64,000 bases of DNA, taken from positions 62,001 to 126,000 of the forward strand of contig NZ_PDUD01000010.1 of the NCBI RefSeq assembly GCF_002646595.1. Direction: 5' to 3'. The DNA is from Flavilitoribacter nigricans DSM 23189 = NBRC 102662. Lineage in GTDB: Bacteria > Bacteroidota > Bacteroidia > Chitinophagales > Saprospiraceae. The notes below the pieces were generated by a model. That model was not told the origin of the DNA. It saw only the letters and a program-made list of their open reading frames with translations, and did not search any database. The first letter of the stretch is position 1, and each line of letters starts with the position of its first letter. This document shows positions 52,529 to 61,429 of this stretch, one piece after another. Position numbers and translations under genes: made by a program.

Positions 52529-53170
52529 ATGGCTCATCAGTATGACCTGTCCAGGATCGATCACCTGATCTACGGCGCACCCGATCTGCAAACCGGCATT
52601 GATCTTATCCAACAAAAACTGGGGATCGTTCCGGCTTCCGGCGGGCAACATCCCGATTTCGGCACCCACAATGCCCTGTTCCGGATCGGTACCGGCACCT
52701 ATTTCGAGATTATCGCTCCGGATCCGGCATCTGCATTACCTCCGGAAAGATGGTGGATGGGACTGGCGGACCTGAAAGCCCCCGGCCTGATCTGGTGGGC
52801 CGCCAAAGCTACCGGCCTCGACCGGGCCCGGCAACTGGCCCAAAAAGCGGGGTGGACCATCGGGCAAGCCGTGGCCGGCAGTCGGAAAACTACCGACGGC
52901 ACTACACTGAACTGGCACCTGACCGACCCTTTCCGGGTACAGGAAGGTGGCGTATTACCTTTCCTGATCGATTGGGGCAACGGAACCCATCCAACCGACA
53001 GCATGCCGGAATCGGGCTGCGAACTGACGTCATTCCAGTTGCTGCACCCCCGGGCGGAAAAGATCAACACCTATTTGCAATCGATCGGCATCCAATTGGA
53101 AGTAAAGGATCATCCAATACCCGGCCTTCGGGCCGGTTTTGCAACCGCCAACGGCACCATTTTTATTTAA
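52529..53170 (+). CDS. VOC-superfamily (glyoxalase-like) protein
   Basis: Soluble protein of 213 residues with the beta-alpha-beta-beta-beta pattern of the vicinal oxygen chelate fold. RIDHLIYGAPDLQTGIDLIQQKLGIVPASGGQHPDFGTHNALFRIGTGTYFEIIAP begins the first module with the usual His and final Glu. A second, more divergent module covers about 110-213. It resembles the Glyoxalase_3 (PF13468) group, with no assigned substrate. ATG 52529 is used in place of TTG 52502. Confidence 0.82.
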   Translation: MAHQYDLSRIDHLIYGAPDLQTGIDLIQQKLGIVPASGGQHPDFGTHNALFRIGTGTYFEIIAPDPASALPPERWWMGLADLKAPGLIWWAAKATGLDRARQLAQKAGWTIGQAVAGSRKTTDGTTLNWHLTDPFRVQEGGVLPFLIDWGNGTHPTDSMPESGCELTSFQLLHPRAEKINTYLQSIGIQLEVKDHPIPGLRAGFATANGTIFI

Positions 53171-53204
53171 AAAGCCGACCTTACACTATAGATACGTGAA
53201 GGGG

Positions 53205-55127
53205 TCAAAGCTCCTCAAAGGGAGCGCTCCGTTGCGGGCCAACTACTTCGGTCGATTCCTCCAGCCGTTTTATATCGGTATCCGTGATCATGCCCACCAA
53301 GTGCTGGTGCACAATGATCGGTACGCAGCCGATACATTTTTCGTTCATAACCGACCGGATCGTTTCCATACGGGCATTGGGCGCGGCGCAGACCGGCTCC
53401 CGCACCATAATTTCCCGAACCATGGCAAAGGGATCCCGTCCCTGCTCCGACCATTCCGTCAAATTACTGTGGGTGAGTATGCCCACCAGTTCACCCTGCG
53501 CATTTTCTACCGGTAGGTGCCGTATGTTGCGCCAGTGCATAATCCGCTCGGTCAGGATGACGGGATCTTCCTCCTTGACGGTGAACAGGTCCGTACTCAT
53601 GGTATCCTTGGCGTAGAGTTCCCGAAACGGTCGCGGATAAATACGGGTCGAATGAATATCGTCCCAAAAATGGACCGGTAACCCGCCTGCCTGCTGCTCG
53701 GCCATAGCTTCCGTGATCAGGCTGCTGGCCATGCCGCGCCCGTAGGCCTTCCGCAGCCGCTGGAAATTCTGCACCATCCAGCGGGAACCGGACCGCTGCC
53801 GCTCGCAACGATCGTAGATCACGCCCAGATAATGAGCAATGGAATCGCTGGTGATCCCGGATGCTGCCAGTCCGGCCTCGGCAATCGGCAGGAGGACTTC
53901 CATCACCAGATTGGGCGCGGACCATAATTTACCTTCCCATTCCAGACTGGTAGCCATGCCGGTATGCGCCGCCCGCATGAAGTTGGCCTTAGCCACCCGG
54001 AAGTCCAGTGTATCTTTCAGGTTGCGATAGCTCTCGGGCATACCTTTCATCAGGCCGACCCAAAAAACGAAGTTGGCCATTTCATCCAGCACGCTCGGAC
54101 CGGCCGGCAGGTAGCGGCATTCGATCCGCAAATGCGGTACGCCCTGGGAGAGGCCGTAGCAGGGCCGGTTCCAGGTATAGGTAGTGCCGTTGTGCAACTG
54201 CAAAGACCGCAATTTGGGTATCTGCCCTTTACTGAGCAGATCGAGGGCGTCTTCATCCTCCCCGGCGATACCCAGCAACATGGGGAACCGGGCAATATTG
54301 TCCTTGAACAGATCGGCCACGGAGTGGTGGATCCAGTCGTTACCGAAATTCACCCGCGGTGCCTTATCCCGCAACTGATGCTTCGGATTGCGGGTGTCCA
54401 GACTTTGCTTGAACAGAGCGATGCGGGTTTCCATCCACAGCTCCCGCCCCAATAGCAGGGGCGAATTGGCGGCGATCGCCAATACCGGACCGGCGATCAG
54501 CTGGGCCCAATTGTACTGGGCCACAAAATCCGCAGGATCTATCTGCAGATGCAGCTGAAAGCTGGTGTTGCAGGCTTCAAACAGCACACTGTCCAGGGAA
54601 GCGATGAGTTCGTCTACCCCTTCCAACTGGATCTTAAAGTCCTCGCCCCGCACTTCCAGCATCTTTTCACTCAGCAACTGATAGCGCTGGGCCGGTGTCA
54701 TATATTTAGGTTGCAAATGCCGCCGTTCGATAGTTGGCAGAATACCGGCGAGGATGATCCGGCTGTTCCACTGATCCGCTACCTCCTGCCCACGGGCCAG
54801 CAGTTGTTCGAGTTCCCGGTGCATTTCCTGAAAACTATTTTCACCCAATTCTTTGGGTGGCAGGTTGATTTCCAGATTGTAGCGGGCCAGTTCGCTGGTG
54901 TAAGCATCCGCGCCTATTCCGGCGAGTACTTCCGGACCGGTCATAGCCGGACTGAAATCCGGCTGGATCAGGCACAGTTCCTGTTCGGCACCGATGCGCT
55001 GTATACCCCGTTCGAAACGTCCTTCCCGCAACATGGTTTCCAGGGCAGTGATGTCCCGGAGTACGGAGCGGCAAAAACGGTTGCGTTCCTCGCGGGTACG
55101 CAGGGGTTTCGTGTGGTGTTCACCCAT
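53205..55127 (-). CDS. Glutamate-cysteine-ligase-like (GCS2) protein fused to a CBS pair
   Basis: Soluble protein of 640 residues. Residues about 45-440 match carboxylate-amine ligases of the GCS2 type: IGAEQELCLI near the start (Glu pair binding Mg), NLEINLPPKELGENSF, and SFQLHLQIDPADFVAQYNWAQLIAGPVLAIAANSPLLLGRE. These proteins join an amine to the glutamate side chain or a similar acid. The C-terminal 130 residues (about 505-625) carry two CBS motifs (DPVILTERIMHWRNIRHLPVENAQGELVGILTHSNL and ARMETIRSVMNEKCIGCVPIIVHQHLVGMITDTDI), which usually bind adenine nucleotides and could tune activity to energy state. It lies 6 nt downstream of a small CBS gene on the same strand. Confidence 0.85.
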   Translation of the reverse strand: MGEHHTKPLRTREERNRFCRSVLRDITALETMLREGRFERGIQRIGAEQELCLIQPDFSPAMTGPEVLAGIGADAYTSELARYNLEINLPPKELGENSFQEMHRELEQLLARGQEVADQWNSRIILAGILPTIERRHLQPKYMTPAQRYQLLSEKMLEVRGEDFKIQLEGVDELIASLDSVLFEACNTSFQLHLQIDPADFVAQYNWAQLIAGPVLAIAANSPLLLGRELWMETRIALFKQSLDTRNPKHQLRDKAPRVNFGNDWIHHSVADLFKDNIARFPMLLGIAGEDEDALDLLSKGQIPKLRSLQLHNGTTYTWNRPCYGLSQGVPHLRIECRYLPAGPSVLDEMANFVFWVGLMKGMPESYRNLKDTLDFRVAKANFMRAAHTGMATSLEWEGKLWSAPNLVMEVLLPIAEAGLAASGITSDSIAHYLGVIYDRCERQRSGSRWMVQNFQRLRKAYGRGMASSLITEAMAEQQAGGLPVHFWDDIHSTRIYPRPFRELYAKDTMSTDLFTVKEEDPVILTERIMHWRNIRHLPVENAQGELVGILTHSNLTEWSEQGRDPFAMVREIMVREPVCAAPNARMETIRSVMNEKCIGCVPIIVHQHLVGMITDTDIKRLEESTEVVGPQRSAPFEEL

Positions 55128-55133
55128 TTTTCA

Positions 55134-55574
55134 TCAGATTGGGTTGGTAAAAGCCGTTACCAACAGATCAAGGGGAGTAATGATCCCTACGAGCAACTCC
55201 CGCTCGACGATCGGTATGGCGTGAAATTTATTCAGTTTGAAAATAGCCAGCGCTTCACCGATGGTATCGGCGCTGTCCAGTACCGTAACATCCCGGGTCA
55301 TGATGTCCCGCACCAATACACTGGCGAACAGGGTGCGGTTGAACCGCTCGGGATCGTGATTACGGAAAAGAGAAAGACCGTAGGAGATCTTCAACAGATC
55401 GGAGTGGCTGAGCATACCGATCACCTTGCCGTAAATATCTACCACCGGTAAATGGTGAATATGGTACTCCCGACACAGCTGATCGGCCCGTTCTACCGGA
55501 TCCATGGGGGATAGGCTGTGGGGCTGACGGGTCATTACATCGCCCAATGCAATATCGATATTACTCGCGATCAT
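55134..55574 (-). CDS. Two-CBS-domain protein
   Basis: Small protein of 146 residues made of a single CBS (Bateman) pair: GDVMTRQPHSLSPMDPVERADQLCREYHIHHLPVVDIYGKVIGMLSHSDL, then VRDIMTRDVTVLDSADTIGEALAIFKLNKFHAIPIVERELLVGIITPLDL. Bateman modules bind AMP, ATP or related ligands. It is upstream of and closely coupled to the GCS2-CBS gene (6-nt gap), and resembles the CBS protein at 60840-61286. ATG 55574 is chosen; upstream sequence lacks coding character. Its 290-bp upstream gap is shared with the divergent YceI gene. Confidence 0.87.
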   Translation of the reverse strand: MIASNIDIALGDVMTRQPHSLSPMDPVERADQLCREYHIHHLPVVDIYGKVIGMLSHSDLLKISYGLSLFRNHDPERFNRTLFASVLVRDIMTRDVTVLDSADTIGEALAIFKLNKFHAIPIVERELLVGIITPLDLLVTAFTNPI

Positions 55575-55832
55575 GGTTCCTGGATTTTTTCCCGCTTTTT
55601 TCTTTTGACAATGAGCGCCGGCCAGGGGCCGGAAATTAGCTATCATTAGAATAAAACGGGGCAGCTTGCAATACGCCGGAATGCTAAATCGCTCATTTTC
55701 CTATCCTTATAAAGTTCATATACTCTCCGTTCCAAAGTGATGATCCTGGTCACCCCCGGGGTTATTGTTGCTCAGTGATAATGATCATCATCCCACCTAT
55801 GATTCGTCATTATTTAGGTTTGCCGCTGCTCC

Positions 55833-55840
55833 TACCTTTG
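55833..55840 (+). promoter_or_regulatory. Probable -7 box of the first YceI gene
   Basis: TACCTTTG matches TAnnTTTG and lies 22 bp before ATG 55863. There is no TTTG at the usual distance; one lies at 55819-55822, only 10 bp away. Weak support. Confidence 0.35.
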
Positions 55841-55862
55841 AATCAACAAAATCACCAAGATC

Positions 55863-56450
55863 ATGCAAAAGCGAATCCAAATCTTAGTCTTACTCCTCCT
55901 CGGTCTGGGATACCTTCAGGCTCAGGAAAAATACCAGCTTCGCACTGCAGAAATTATCATAAGCGGAACATCCAGCTTGCACGATTGGACCTCCAAAACC
56001 GATAAGCTCACTGCTTCTGGTGATCTAACAGTTGAAAATGGCACCCTGGTAGACATTCCTTCCCTCAAGGTTAATATTCCGGTAACCAGTATCACCAGTG
56101 AAAAAGGCAGGATCATGGACAACAAGACTTATAAAGCCTTAATGTCGGATGATCATCCCTACATCACTTTCAAACTGGAGGATCTACAATCCATTGACAC
56201 GAATGGAACTGAAATCACACTGACGGCGAAAGGTCAGCTGACCATCGCCGGTAAAACCAAGACGATCCAGCTCAAGGCTAAGGCCAAAGCTGACGGTAAA
56301 GGAGGCTTCCAGTTCAGCGGAAGCAAGGCACTCAAGATGACCGATTTCGGCATCGATCCGCCTACTGCCTTATTGGGCACGCTCAAGACCGGAGACGACA
56401 TCACCGTTGCCTTCAAACTGAGCCTCGCTAAAGGCGAGAAGGAAAATTGA
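55863..56450 (+). CDS. YceI-family exported protein
   Basis: Exported lipocalin-like protein of 195 residues with signal peptide ending LGYLQAQ. The YceI barrel shows IIISGTSSLHDWTSKTDKLTASGDLTV, the middle motif MDNKTYKALMSDDHPYITFKLEDL and the ending MTDFGIDPPTALLGTLKTGDDITVAFKL. The family binds long isoprenoid or fatty ligands in the periplasm. It is the first of three exported proteins (YceI, outer-membrane barrel, YceI) in a row, suggesting a shared role in envelope lipid or quinone handling; that is inference. Confidence 0.9.
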   Translation: MQKRIQILVLLLLGLGYLQAQEKYQLRTAEIIISGTSSLHDWTSKTDKLTASGDLTVENGTLVDIPSLKVNIPVTSITSEKGRIMDNKTYKALMSDDHPYITFKLEDLQSIDTNGTEITLTAKGQLTIAGKTKTIQLKAKAKADGKGGFQFSGSKALKMTDFGIDPPTALLGTLKTGDDITVAFKLSLAKGEKEN

Positions 56451-56532
56451 AACTTAAGTAAAAATTAAAGTCAACAACTCACAGAAGCAACTTGGTTGCT
56501 CCCAATCAACTAGCTTCATAAAATTTAATCGT

Positions 56533-57828
56533 ATGAAAACCCTAAGATTTTTTGCCAGTTGGATATTGGCCATGATCGTACTACTTTCAGCTAATACAAT
56601 GTTGGCTCAGCAAGCGAAAATTGATTACTACCGGCCTTATGACCAAAACGGTATCAATGTATTCGAGGCAGCCAACGAAAGCACGGTTCCTTTTAACGGC
56701 TTGGACGTAAAGATCGGCGCCAATTTCACTCAACAGTATCAAATGTTGAGTCACAGTAATAACTCCACAAATCCCGATAACGAATTGTATCCATTAGGTT
56801 CAGGTTTCAACCTGGCAACTGCCAACCTTAACCTGGATGTTCAACTGGACGACGGTATCCGGGTATCTCTGGAGAACTACATGTCTTCTCGCCACCACTC
56901 CGAATTCTGGGTGAAAGGCGGATACATCCAAATCGATAAACTGCCCATGCTGGGTAACCCACAGTGGTTCACCGACCTGGTACGCGTAAAGATCGGTCAC
57001 ATGCAAATCAACTACGGTGACCAACAGTTCCGCAGAACCGATAACGGTAACGCCCTGTACAACCCATTCGTAGGCAACTACATCCTGGATGCATTTGCTA
57101 CCGAGATTGGCGGTGAGGTTTACCTCTTCCCTACTGATAACATCACGGCTGCCGTTGGTATGACCGCGGGCCTGATCAAAGGGGACGTGAAAGATTACAT
57201 GCCGGATGACGACGGACGCGGAGGCAAAAACCCATCCGTATACGTGAAACTGGCTTACGATAACCAGTTCAACGAAGACCTGAGATTCCGCTTATCCGGA
57301 TCCCTGTACGCAAACAGCAATACACCGAGAAACACCCTCTATAGTGGTGACCGTACCGGTTCCAGATTCTACAATGTAATGGTAACTCCAGACGGAACCA
57401 GCGCTTTTACTACCGGTCGTATCAACCCGGGTTTCAACAACGAGATCACTTCCTTTATGATTAACCCGTTCTTGAAATACAAAGGCCTGGAATTCTTCGG
57501 AACTTACGAAGTGAGTAGCGGTAAATCCAACAGCGAAAGTGCCAAACGCGACATCACTCAGGTAGCCGGCGAAGTAGTCTACCGCTTCCTGGATCGCGAA
57601 CAACTGTACCTGGGCGCACGCTACAACACCGTAACCGGACAACTCTCCGGCATGACCGAAGACATCACTGTTGACCGGGTCGAACTGTCCGCTGGCTGGT
57701 TTGCCACCAAGAACCTGCTGCTGAAAGCTGCCTATGTCGGCCAAAACTATAAAGACTTCCCGGCAGACGACATCTACGCAGAGGGTGAATTCAATGGACT
57801 GATGATCGAAGCAGTGATCGGTTTCTAA
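56533..57828 (+). CDS. Outer-membrane beta-barrel (porin-like) protein
   Basis: Exported protein of 431 residues with signal peptide ending ANTMLAQ. After it comes a string of amphipathic strands with aromatic ends and Gly/Asp turns. The protein ends in F (LMIEAVIGF), as expected for outer-membrane barrels. Charged, Arg-rich inner features (VRVKIGHMQINYGDQQFRR) resemble phosphate- or anion-selective porins. The YceI genes on both sides suggest an envelope function. A strong terminator follows. An AGCAAC/GTTGCT hairpin (around 56482-56498) lies in the gap before the gene. Confidence 0.78.
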   Translation: MKTLRFFASWILAMIVLLSANTMLAQQAKIDYYRPYDQNGINVFEAANESTVPFNGLDVKIGANFTQQYQMLSHSNNSTNPDNELYPLGSGFNLATANLNLDVQLDDGIRVSLENYMSSRHHSEFWVKGGYIQIDKLPMLGNPQWFTDLVRVKIGHMQINYGDQQFRRTDNGNALYNPFVGNYILDAFATEIGGEVYLFPTDNITAAVGMTAGLIKGDVKDYMPDDDGRGGKNPSVYVKLAYDNQFNEDLRFRLSGSLYANSNTPRNTLYSGDRTGSRFYNVMVTPDGTSAFTTGRINPGFNNEITSFMINPFLKYKGLEFFGTYEVSSGKSNSESAKRDITQVAGEVVYRFLDREQLYLGARYNTVTGQLSGMTEDITVDRVELSAGWFATKNLLLKAAYVGQNYKDFPADDIYAEGEFNGLMIEAVIGF

Positions 57829-57877
57829 GGTCACCGCGCATCATCAAACTCAAAAGTACAACAGTCATTTGATCGGT

Positions 57878-57928
57878 GTGGGAGGAGTCCATAGAACCTC
57901 GAACTATGTGGCTCCTCCACTTTTTTTT
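57878..57928 (+). terminator. Intrinsic terminator after the porin gene
   Basis: GTGGGAGGAG (from 57878) pairs with GCTCCTCCAC (57911-57920) with a small mismatch, and CATAG/CTATG extends the stem. Eight T follow at 57921-57928. Confidence 0.85.
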
Positions 57929-58017
57929 GATACTCTGATGATCGGATACTGTACGCCAATGATTATATTGTTTTCAACCGCATCGTATCCGCCACCTAAT
58001 AGCAAAAACAAGCAAAC

Positions 58018-58638
58018 ATGAAACGCTTAACGCTTCTCGGGATCTTATCCTTAATAGTGAGCTTGGTGTTTCTTTCCAATCGATATGCCGCACTCACCGG
58101 TGAATTCATAATAGATCCGTCTAGTCAACTAAGATTGGAAGGAGTAACGAACGTCAACCGGTTCTCTTGCGATTGTTCTGACAATTTCCCTAAGGATACC
58201 TACGAACTGATTCAGGATAACCGTCCTTTCATTATCAATTTGCGAAATACGGATTTTCGCCTCGCCACCAACAAACTGGATTGTGGCCGCAAAGGGATCA
58301 ATAATGACCTCCGTAAGGCCCTGAAGGCCGATTCCTTTCCGTTTATCCGGATCGAGGTACAAACGATCCGCCTGCCGGAAGGAGCGGGCGAAATCAGCTC
58401 TACGGCCTGGACCGAGATCCCCGTAAAGACCCAGATCACCATTGCCGGTACCCGGCGTCCGCTTCACCTGAGCGTAGAAGCCAAAGCGCTGGGGGACGAC
58501 TACTACCAGTTGCGCAGCCGCACGGAAGTGGCCATGTCCGATTTCGGTATCGATCCGCCCCGGCCCATGTTCGGGATGATCAAAGTGGAGGATGTGATCA
58601 CCATTCACTTTGATCTGAAAGTTCACCTATTGACCTGA
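58018..58638 (+). CDS. YceI-family exported protein (second copy)
   Basis: Exported protein of 206 residues with a membrane-type signal (LTLLGILSLIVSLVFLSNRYAAL) that has no clear cleavage site and may act as an anchor. The YceI fold shows LRLEGVTNVNRFSCDC, the middle LDCGRKGINNDLRKALKADSFPFIRIEVQTI, and the ending VAMSDFGIDPPRPMFGMIKVEDVITIHFDLKV. The CDC pair and another Cys (LDCG) distinguish it from the copy at 55863 and could form a disulfide. It lies after a terminator, so it is transcribed separately. Confidence 0.87.
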   Translation: MKRLTLLGILSLIVSLVFLSNRYAALTGEFIIDPSSQLRLEGVTNVNRFSCDCSDNFPKDTYELIQDNRPFIINLRNTDFRLATNKLDCGRKGINNDLRKALKADSFPFIRIEVQTIRLPEGAGEISSTAWTEIPVKTQITIAGTRRPLHLSVEAKALGDDYYQLRSRTEVAMSDFGIDPPRPMFGMIKVEDVITIHFDLKVHLLT

Positions 58639-58983
58639 TCAACACCTTATCCGGTGCCTGTGCACGCTGCAATGGACGGGCACCACAGGTATAACTCCCG
58701 GCCGCTTGTCCTACAGGTAGCCGGGAACGCCTGCCCCTTCAGTCGGTTCCGGCCAGTCTTCCCGGTCAAAAATGCCGAAAAGCAGCCCTTAAAATGCGAA
58801 AAAGCACCGCAATCTGCGGAAATTACCCGGCTTTGCCCGGCCCCCTCACCGAATCACCAATCGATCACCCGGACGGATGATTTTTCTCACCACCACTTCT
58901 GCCAATCCTCATTTCAACATCAGCAGTAAGGTCATAAATTGAGACATATAAGAAATCAATTTATTCACCTAAATGCTAAAGCC
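58639..58983. other. Intergenic region before tonB-like gene
   Basis: About 345 bp. A GGTGCC...GGGCACC pair lies near 58651-58685. A frame at 58654-58929 has no recognisable product and is probably not coding. No exact TAnnTTTG box found. Confidence 0.4.
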
Positions 58984-59934
58984 ATGATGACGGACTATGG
59001 TATCAGCGGAACAAACCTAATGCTTATAGCGGCAATTGGCCTGGGATTATTTATCCTGTTCATTGTAGGTGGCCGTTTGTATCTGAATCGCCAAACGGAT
59101 AAACACCTTGCCGAAAAAGCCAACCACCCCAAGCGGGTATCAAAAGCCCTGAGAAAGTATCAGGACGTAGACGTATTCCGGTTCCGGTCCATCTTTTTGT
59201 ACCTGGGACTGATCGGCGTCTTAGCGGTAGCGATCTCCGCATTCAACTGGACGGATTATGATGACGGCAGCGTAGCGCAGGCCGTAACTTATGATCTCGA
59301 CTTCGATATTGAAATGGAGCCTCCTCCAGCAACGGCGGAAGCCCCTCCTCCTCCCCCACCGCCCCCGCCGACGGTAATTGAAGAGATCCCAAAGGATATC
59401 ATCATGGAAGAAGAGGAAATTGAATTTGTCGACCAGTCTATCGATGCGGACGCTTCCATTGATGCACCGGTTTTCGAAGAACCCGAAGAAGCAGCACCTC
59501 CTCCCCCGCCGCCCCCGCCTCCTCCTCCAAGAGAGCCGGAAGTAGCCGAGATCTTCAAGATCGTGGAGGATATGCCCCGCTTCCCCGGTTGTGAAACTGC
59601 CAGCACCAGCAAAGAAGAGAAAAAGGCCTGTGCGGATAGAAAACTGATGGAGTTCCTGTATTCCGAACTGCACTATCCGGGCATCGCCCGCGAGAACAAT
59701 ATCGAAGGTATGGTCGTGGTCGGATTTGTGATCAATACGGACGGTTCCATTACCGATGCACAGATCTTACGCGATATCGGAGGTGGCTGTGGAGAAGAAG
59801 CCCTCCGGGTAGTCAACAAGATGAACAACATGGAAAACAAGTGGATCCCGGGACGTCAGCGCGGTATTCCGGTACGGGTACAATTCACCCTTCCGGTACG
59901 CTTCAAGCTGGCTAACGACCGAGCACAATTGTAG
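58984..59934 (+). CDS. TonB-family energy transducer
   Basis: Inner-membrane protein of 316 residues that carries proton-motive force to outer-membrane receptors. It has two hydrophobic segments (about 10-28, LMLIAAIGLGLFILFIVGG, and about 75-95, IFLYLGLIGVLAVAISAF), one more than usual. Two Pro-rich rigid stretches follow (APPPPPPPPPT and APPPPPPPPPPPRE), separated by an acidic linker. The TonB C-terminal domain (about 200-316) starts with MPRFPGCE, and contains YPGIARENNIEGMVVVGFVINTDGSI and the final VRVQFTLPVRFKL. No ExbB/ExbD genes lie here. ATG 58984 (or the next ATG at 58987) replaces TTG 58939. Confidence 0.88.
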   Translation: MMTDYGISGTNLMLIAAIGLGLFILFIVGGRLYLNRQTDKHLAEKANHPKRVSKALRKYQDVDVFRFRSIFLYLGLIGVLAVAISAFNWTDYDDGSVAQAVTYDLDFDIEMEPPPATAEAPPPPPPPPPTVIEEIPKDIIMEEEEIEFVDQSIDADASIDAPVFEEPEEAAPPPPPPPPPPPREPEVAEIFKIVEDMPRFPGCETASTSKEEKKACADRKLMEFLYSELHYPGIARENNIEGMVVVGFVINTDGSITDAQILRDIGGGCGEEALRVVNKMNNMENKWIPGRQRGIPVRVQFTLPVRFKLANDRAQL

Positions 59935-59966
59935 CTGCATTTATGTTCTATTATAAAAAGACCGCC

Positions 59967-60809
59967 ATGGAAAAGATCCAAAAAATACTGGTCCCTACGG
60001 ATTTTTCGCAAGCCGCCCAACATGCATTTGTCTACGCGCTGCGAATGGCCGACCGCCTGGAAGCATCCGTACATCTGCTGCACGTAATTTATCCACAGGT
60101 GGATAGCTTTGATGCGCCGATCATTGCCACCCAGGCAACCCGGGCTCAGATAGATGCAGCCAAAGAAGTGATGATAACCTTTTCCGATGCCGGCATTGCC
60201 GAAGTGAGCAAAGAACTGACCCATGAAGCCGAGGTCACCAGCAGTGTGGAAGTAGGCAGTGCCGTAGCTGTAATCAACTCCGTTGCGGAGAAAGAATTGT
60301 TCCCGCTGATCATCATGGGAACCCGTGGTGAGCATAGCACTTTGGAAAAACTACTGGGCACCGTCGCATCCGGCGTTGTCGGTCATGCACCCTGCCCGGT
60401 AGTTGTTGTCCCCGAAACTGCCGGCCTGAAGGATATTCTGCGGGTAGCTTACGCTACGGACCTGCAACTGGCCGATTCCTATGAGATCTGGAGAGTAGCC
60501 AAATTACTGGCCCCTTTCCATACCATCATGCATGTGGTGCATTTCGGCGATCAGGAGAAGAAGGGCGCGGCGCCCCGGCTTGAAGAACTCGAAAGTTTCT
60601 TCCAGGATAATGCCCCTGCTCTGCAGATCCAGTTCCATCAATTTGCTCAGGAAGAACTGACTGATGATATCAACGCCTTTGCCGATCAATACGGTATTGA
60701 CCTGCTGGTCATGTACCGGACGCACCGGAGTTTTCCGGACCGGCTTTTTCACCGCAGCCGGACGAAGGCCATGTCCAAAAAGACCAAGGTGCCATTACTG
60801 GTCATGTAA
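59967..60809 (+). CDS. Universal stress protein with two USP domains
   Basis: Soluble protein of about 280 residues. The first UspA domain starts KIQKILVPTDFSQAAQHAFVYAL and has the nucleotide-binding pattern GTRGEHSTLEKLLGTVASGVV (G-2x-G-9x-G-S/T type) with CPVVVVP after it. The second (from about 150) is degenerate: MYRTHRSFPDRLFHRSRTKAM replaces the Gly motif, so it may not bind ATP. ATG 59967 is the usual start; ATG 59943 would add eight residues. It lies 32 bp after tonB and 30 bp before the CBS gene, probably one transcript. Confidence 0.9.
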   Translation: MEKIQKILVPTDFSQAAQHAFVYALRMADRLEASVHLLHVIYPQVDSFDAPIIATQATRAQIDAAKEVMITFSDAGIAEVSKELTHEAEVTSSVEVGSAVAVINSVAEKELFPLIIMGTRGEHSTLEKLLGTVASGVVGHAPCPVVVVPETAGLKDILRVAYATDLQLADSYEIWRVAKLLAPFHTIMHVVHFGDQEKKGAAPRLEELESFFQDNAPALQIQFHQFAQEELTDDINAFADQYGIDLLVMYRTHRSFPDRLFHRSRTKAMSKKTKVPLLVM

Positions 60810-60839
60810 AAGCAATTACTAACCACAAAAAACAAAGTC

Positions 60840-61286
60840 ATGCAACTGGAAACACCCATCAGGGAAATCATGACGACGGCACTGATAACAGTCGCGCCGG
60901 ATACGCCCGTAAAAGAGATACAAAAGATCTTTGCCGCCAACAGCTTCCACCACCTTCCGGTAGTAGAAGCCGGTAGCCAGCTCGTCGGTATTGTTAGCCG
61001 GGAGGATTTTCGGATCTTCTACGAACAATTATCCGCCCAGAGCAGTGGACCGACCTGGTCGCACATGCAGTTGGAACACCGCCGGGCCAAAGATCTGATG
61101 ACGGCCTCTCCGCTATGCCTCGATCCCGATGATACCATCGGTCTGGCGGCGGATATCTTTCTGGCCAATAAATTTCACGCGCTTCCCGTAATCGAGGATG
61201 GCCTGCTGATGGGCATTCTCACCACGCACGATATTCTGGCCTACAGCGTGGGAGCGGGAAATCTCAGTGAAGAAGAAGTGGGCTGA
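60840..61286 (+). CDS. Two-CBS-domain protein
   Basis: A 148-residue Bateman module: IREIMTTALITVAPDTPVKEIQKIFAANSFHHLPVVEAGSQLVGIVSREDF, then AKDLMTASPLCLDPDDTIGLAADIFLANKFHALPVIEDGLLMGILTTHDIL. It resembles the CBS protein at 55134-55574, which is encoded beside a GCS2-CBS fusion. Directly after a universal stress gene, it is likely an energy- or nucleotide-sensing partner in stress control; the actual partner is unknown. A terminator follows at 61314-61389. Confidence 0.88.
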   Translation: MQLETPIREIMTTALITVAPDTPVKEIQKIFAANSFHHLPVVEAGSQLVGIVSREDFRIFYEQLSAQSSGPTWSHMQLEHRRAKDLMTASPLCLDPDDTIGLAADIFLANKFHALPVIEDGLLMGILTTHDILAYSVGAGNLSEEEVG

Positions 61287-61313
61287 TCTCACGAATCAGC
61301 TCCAGTCACAATA

Positions 61314-61389
61314 GGTGACCGGGAATGCAGGGACCTACCGGATAGAGAATTTCCGGAGATCCGCATTACCGGCCACCTTTATTTTTTTG
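61314..61389 (+). terminator. Large terminator after the USP/CBS unit
   Basis: AGGTGACCGGGAATGC (61314-61329) and GCATTACCGGCCACCT (61364-61379) form a stem of 16 positions with two mismatches. The loop contains a smaller CCGGA/TCCGG hairpin. TTATTTTTTT follows, ending at 61389. Confidence 0.7.
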
Positions 61390-61429
61390 TCCACAACTAT
61401 TTTTTCAGCTACCAGAAAAAGAAAGGCGT

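Noticed and set aside
58654-58929. 91-codon plus-strand frame before tonB
   Set aside because: Composition rich in Pro/Ser/His, no start context or family, and hairpin-forming sequence inside; probably non-coding.
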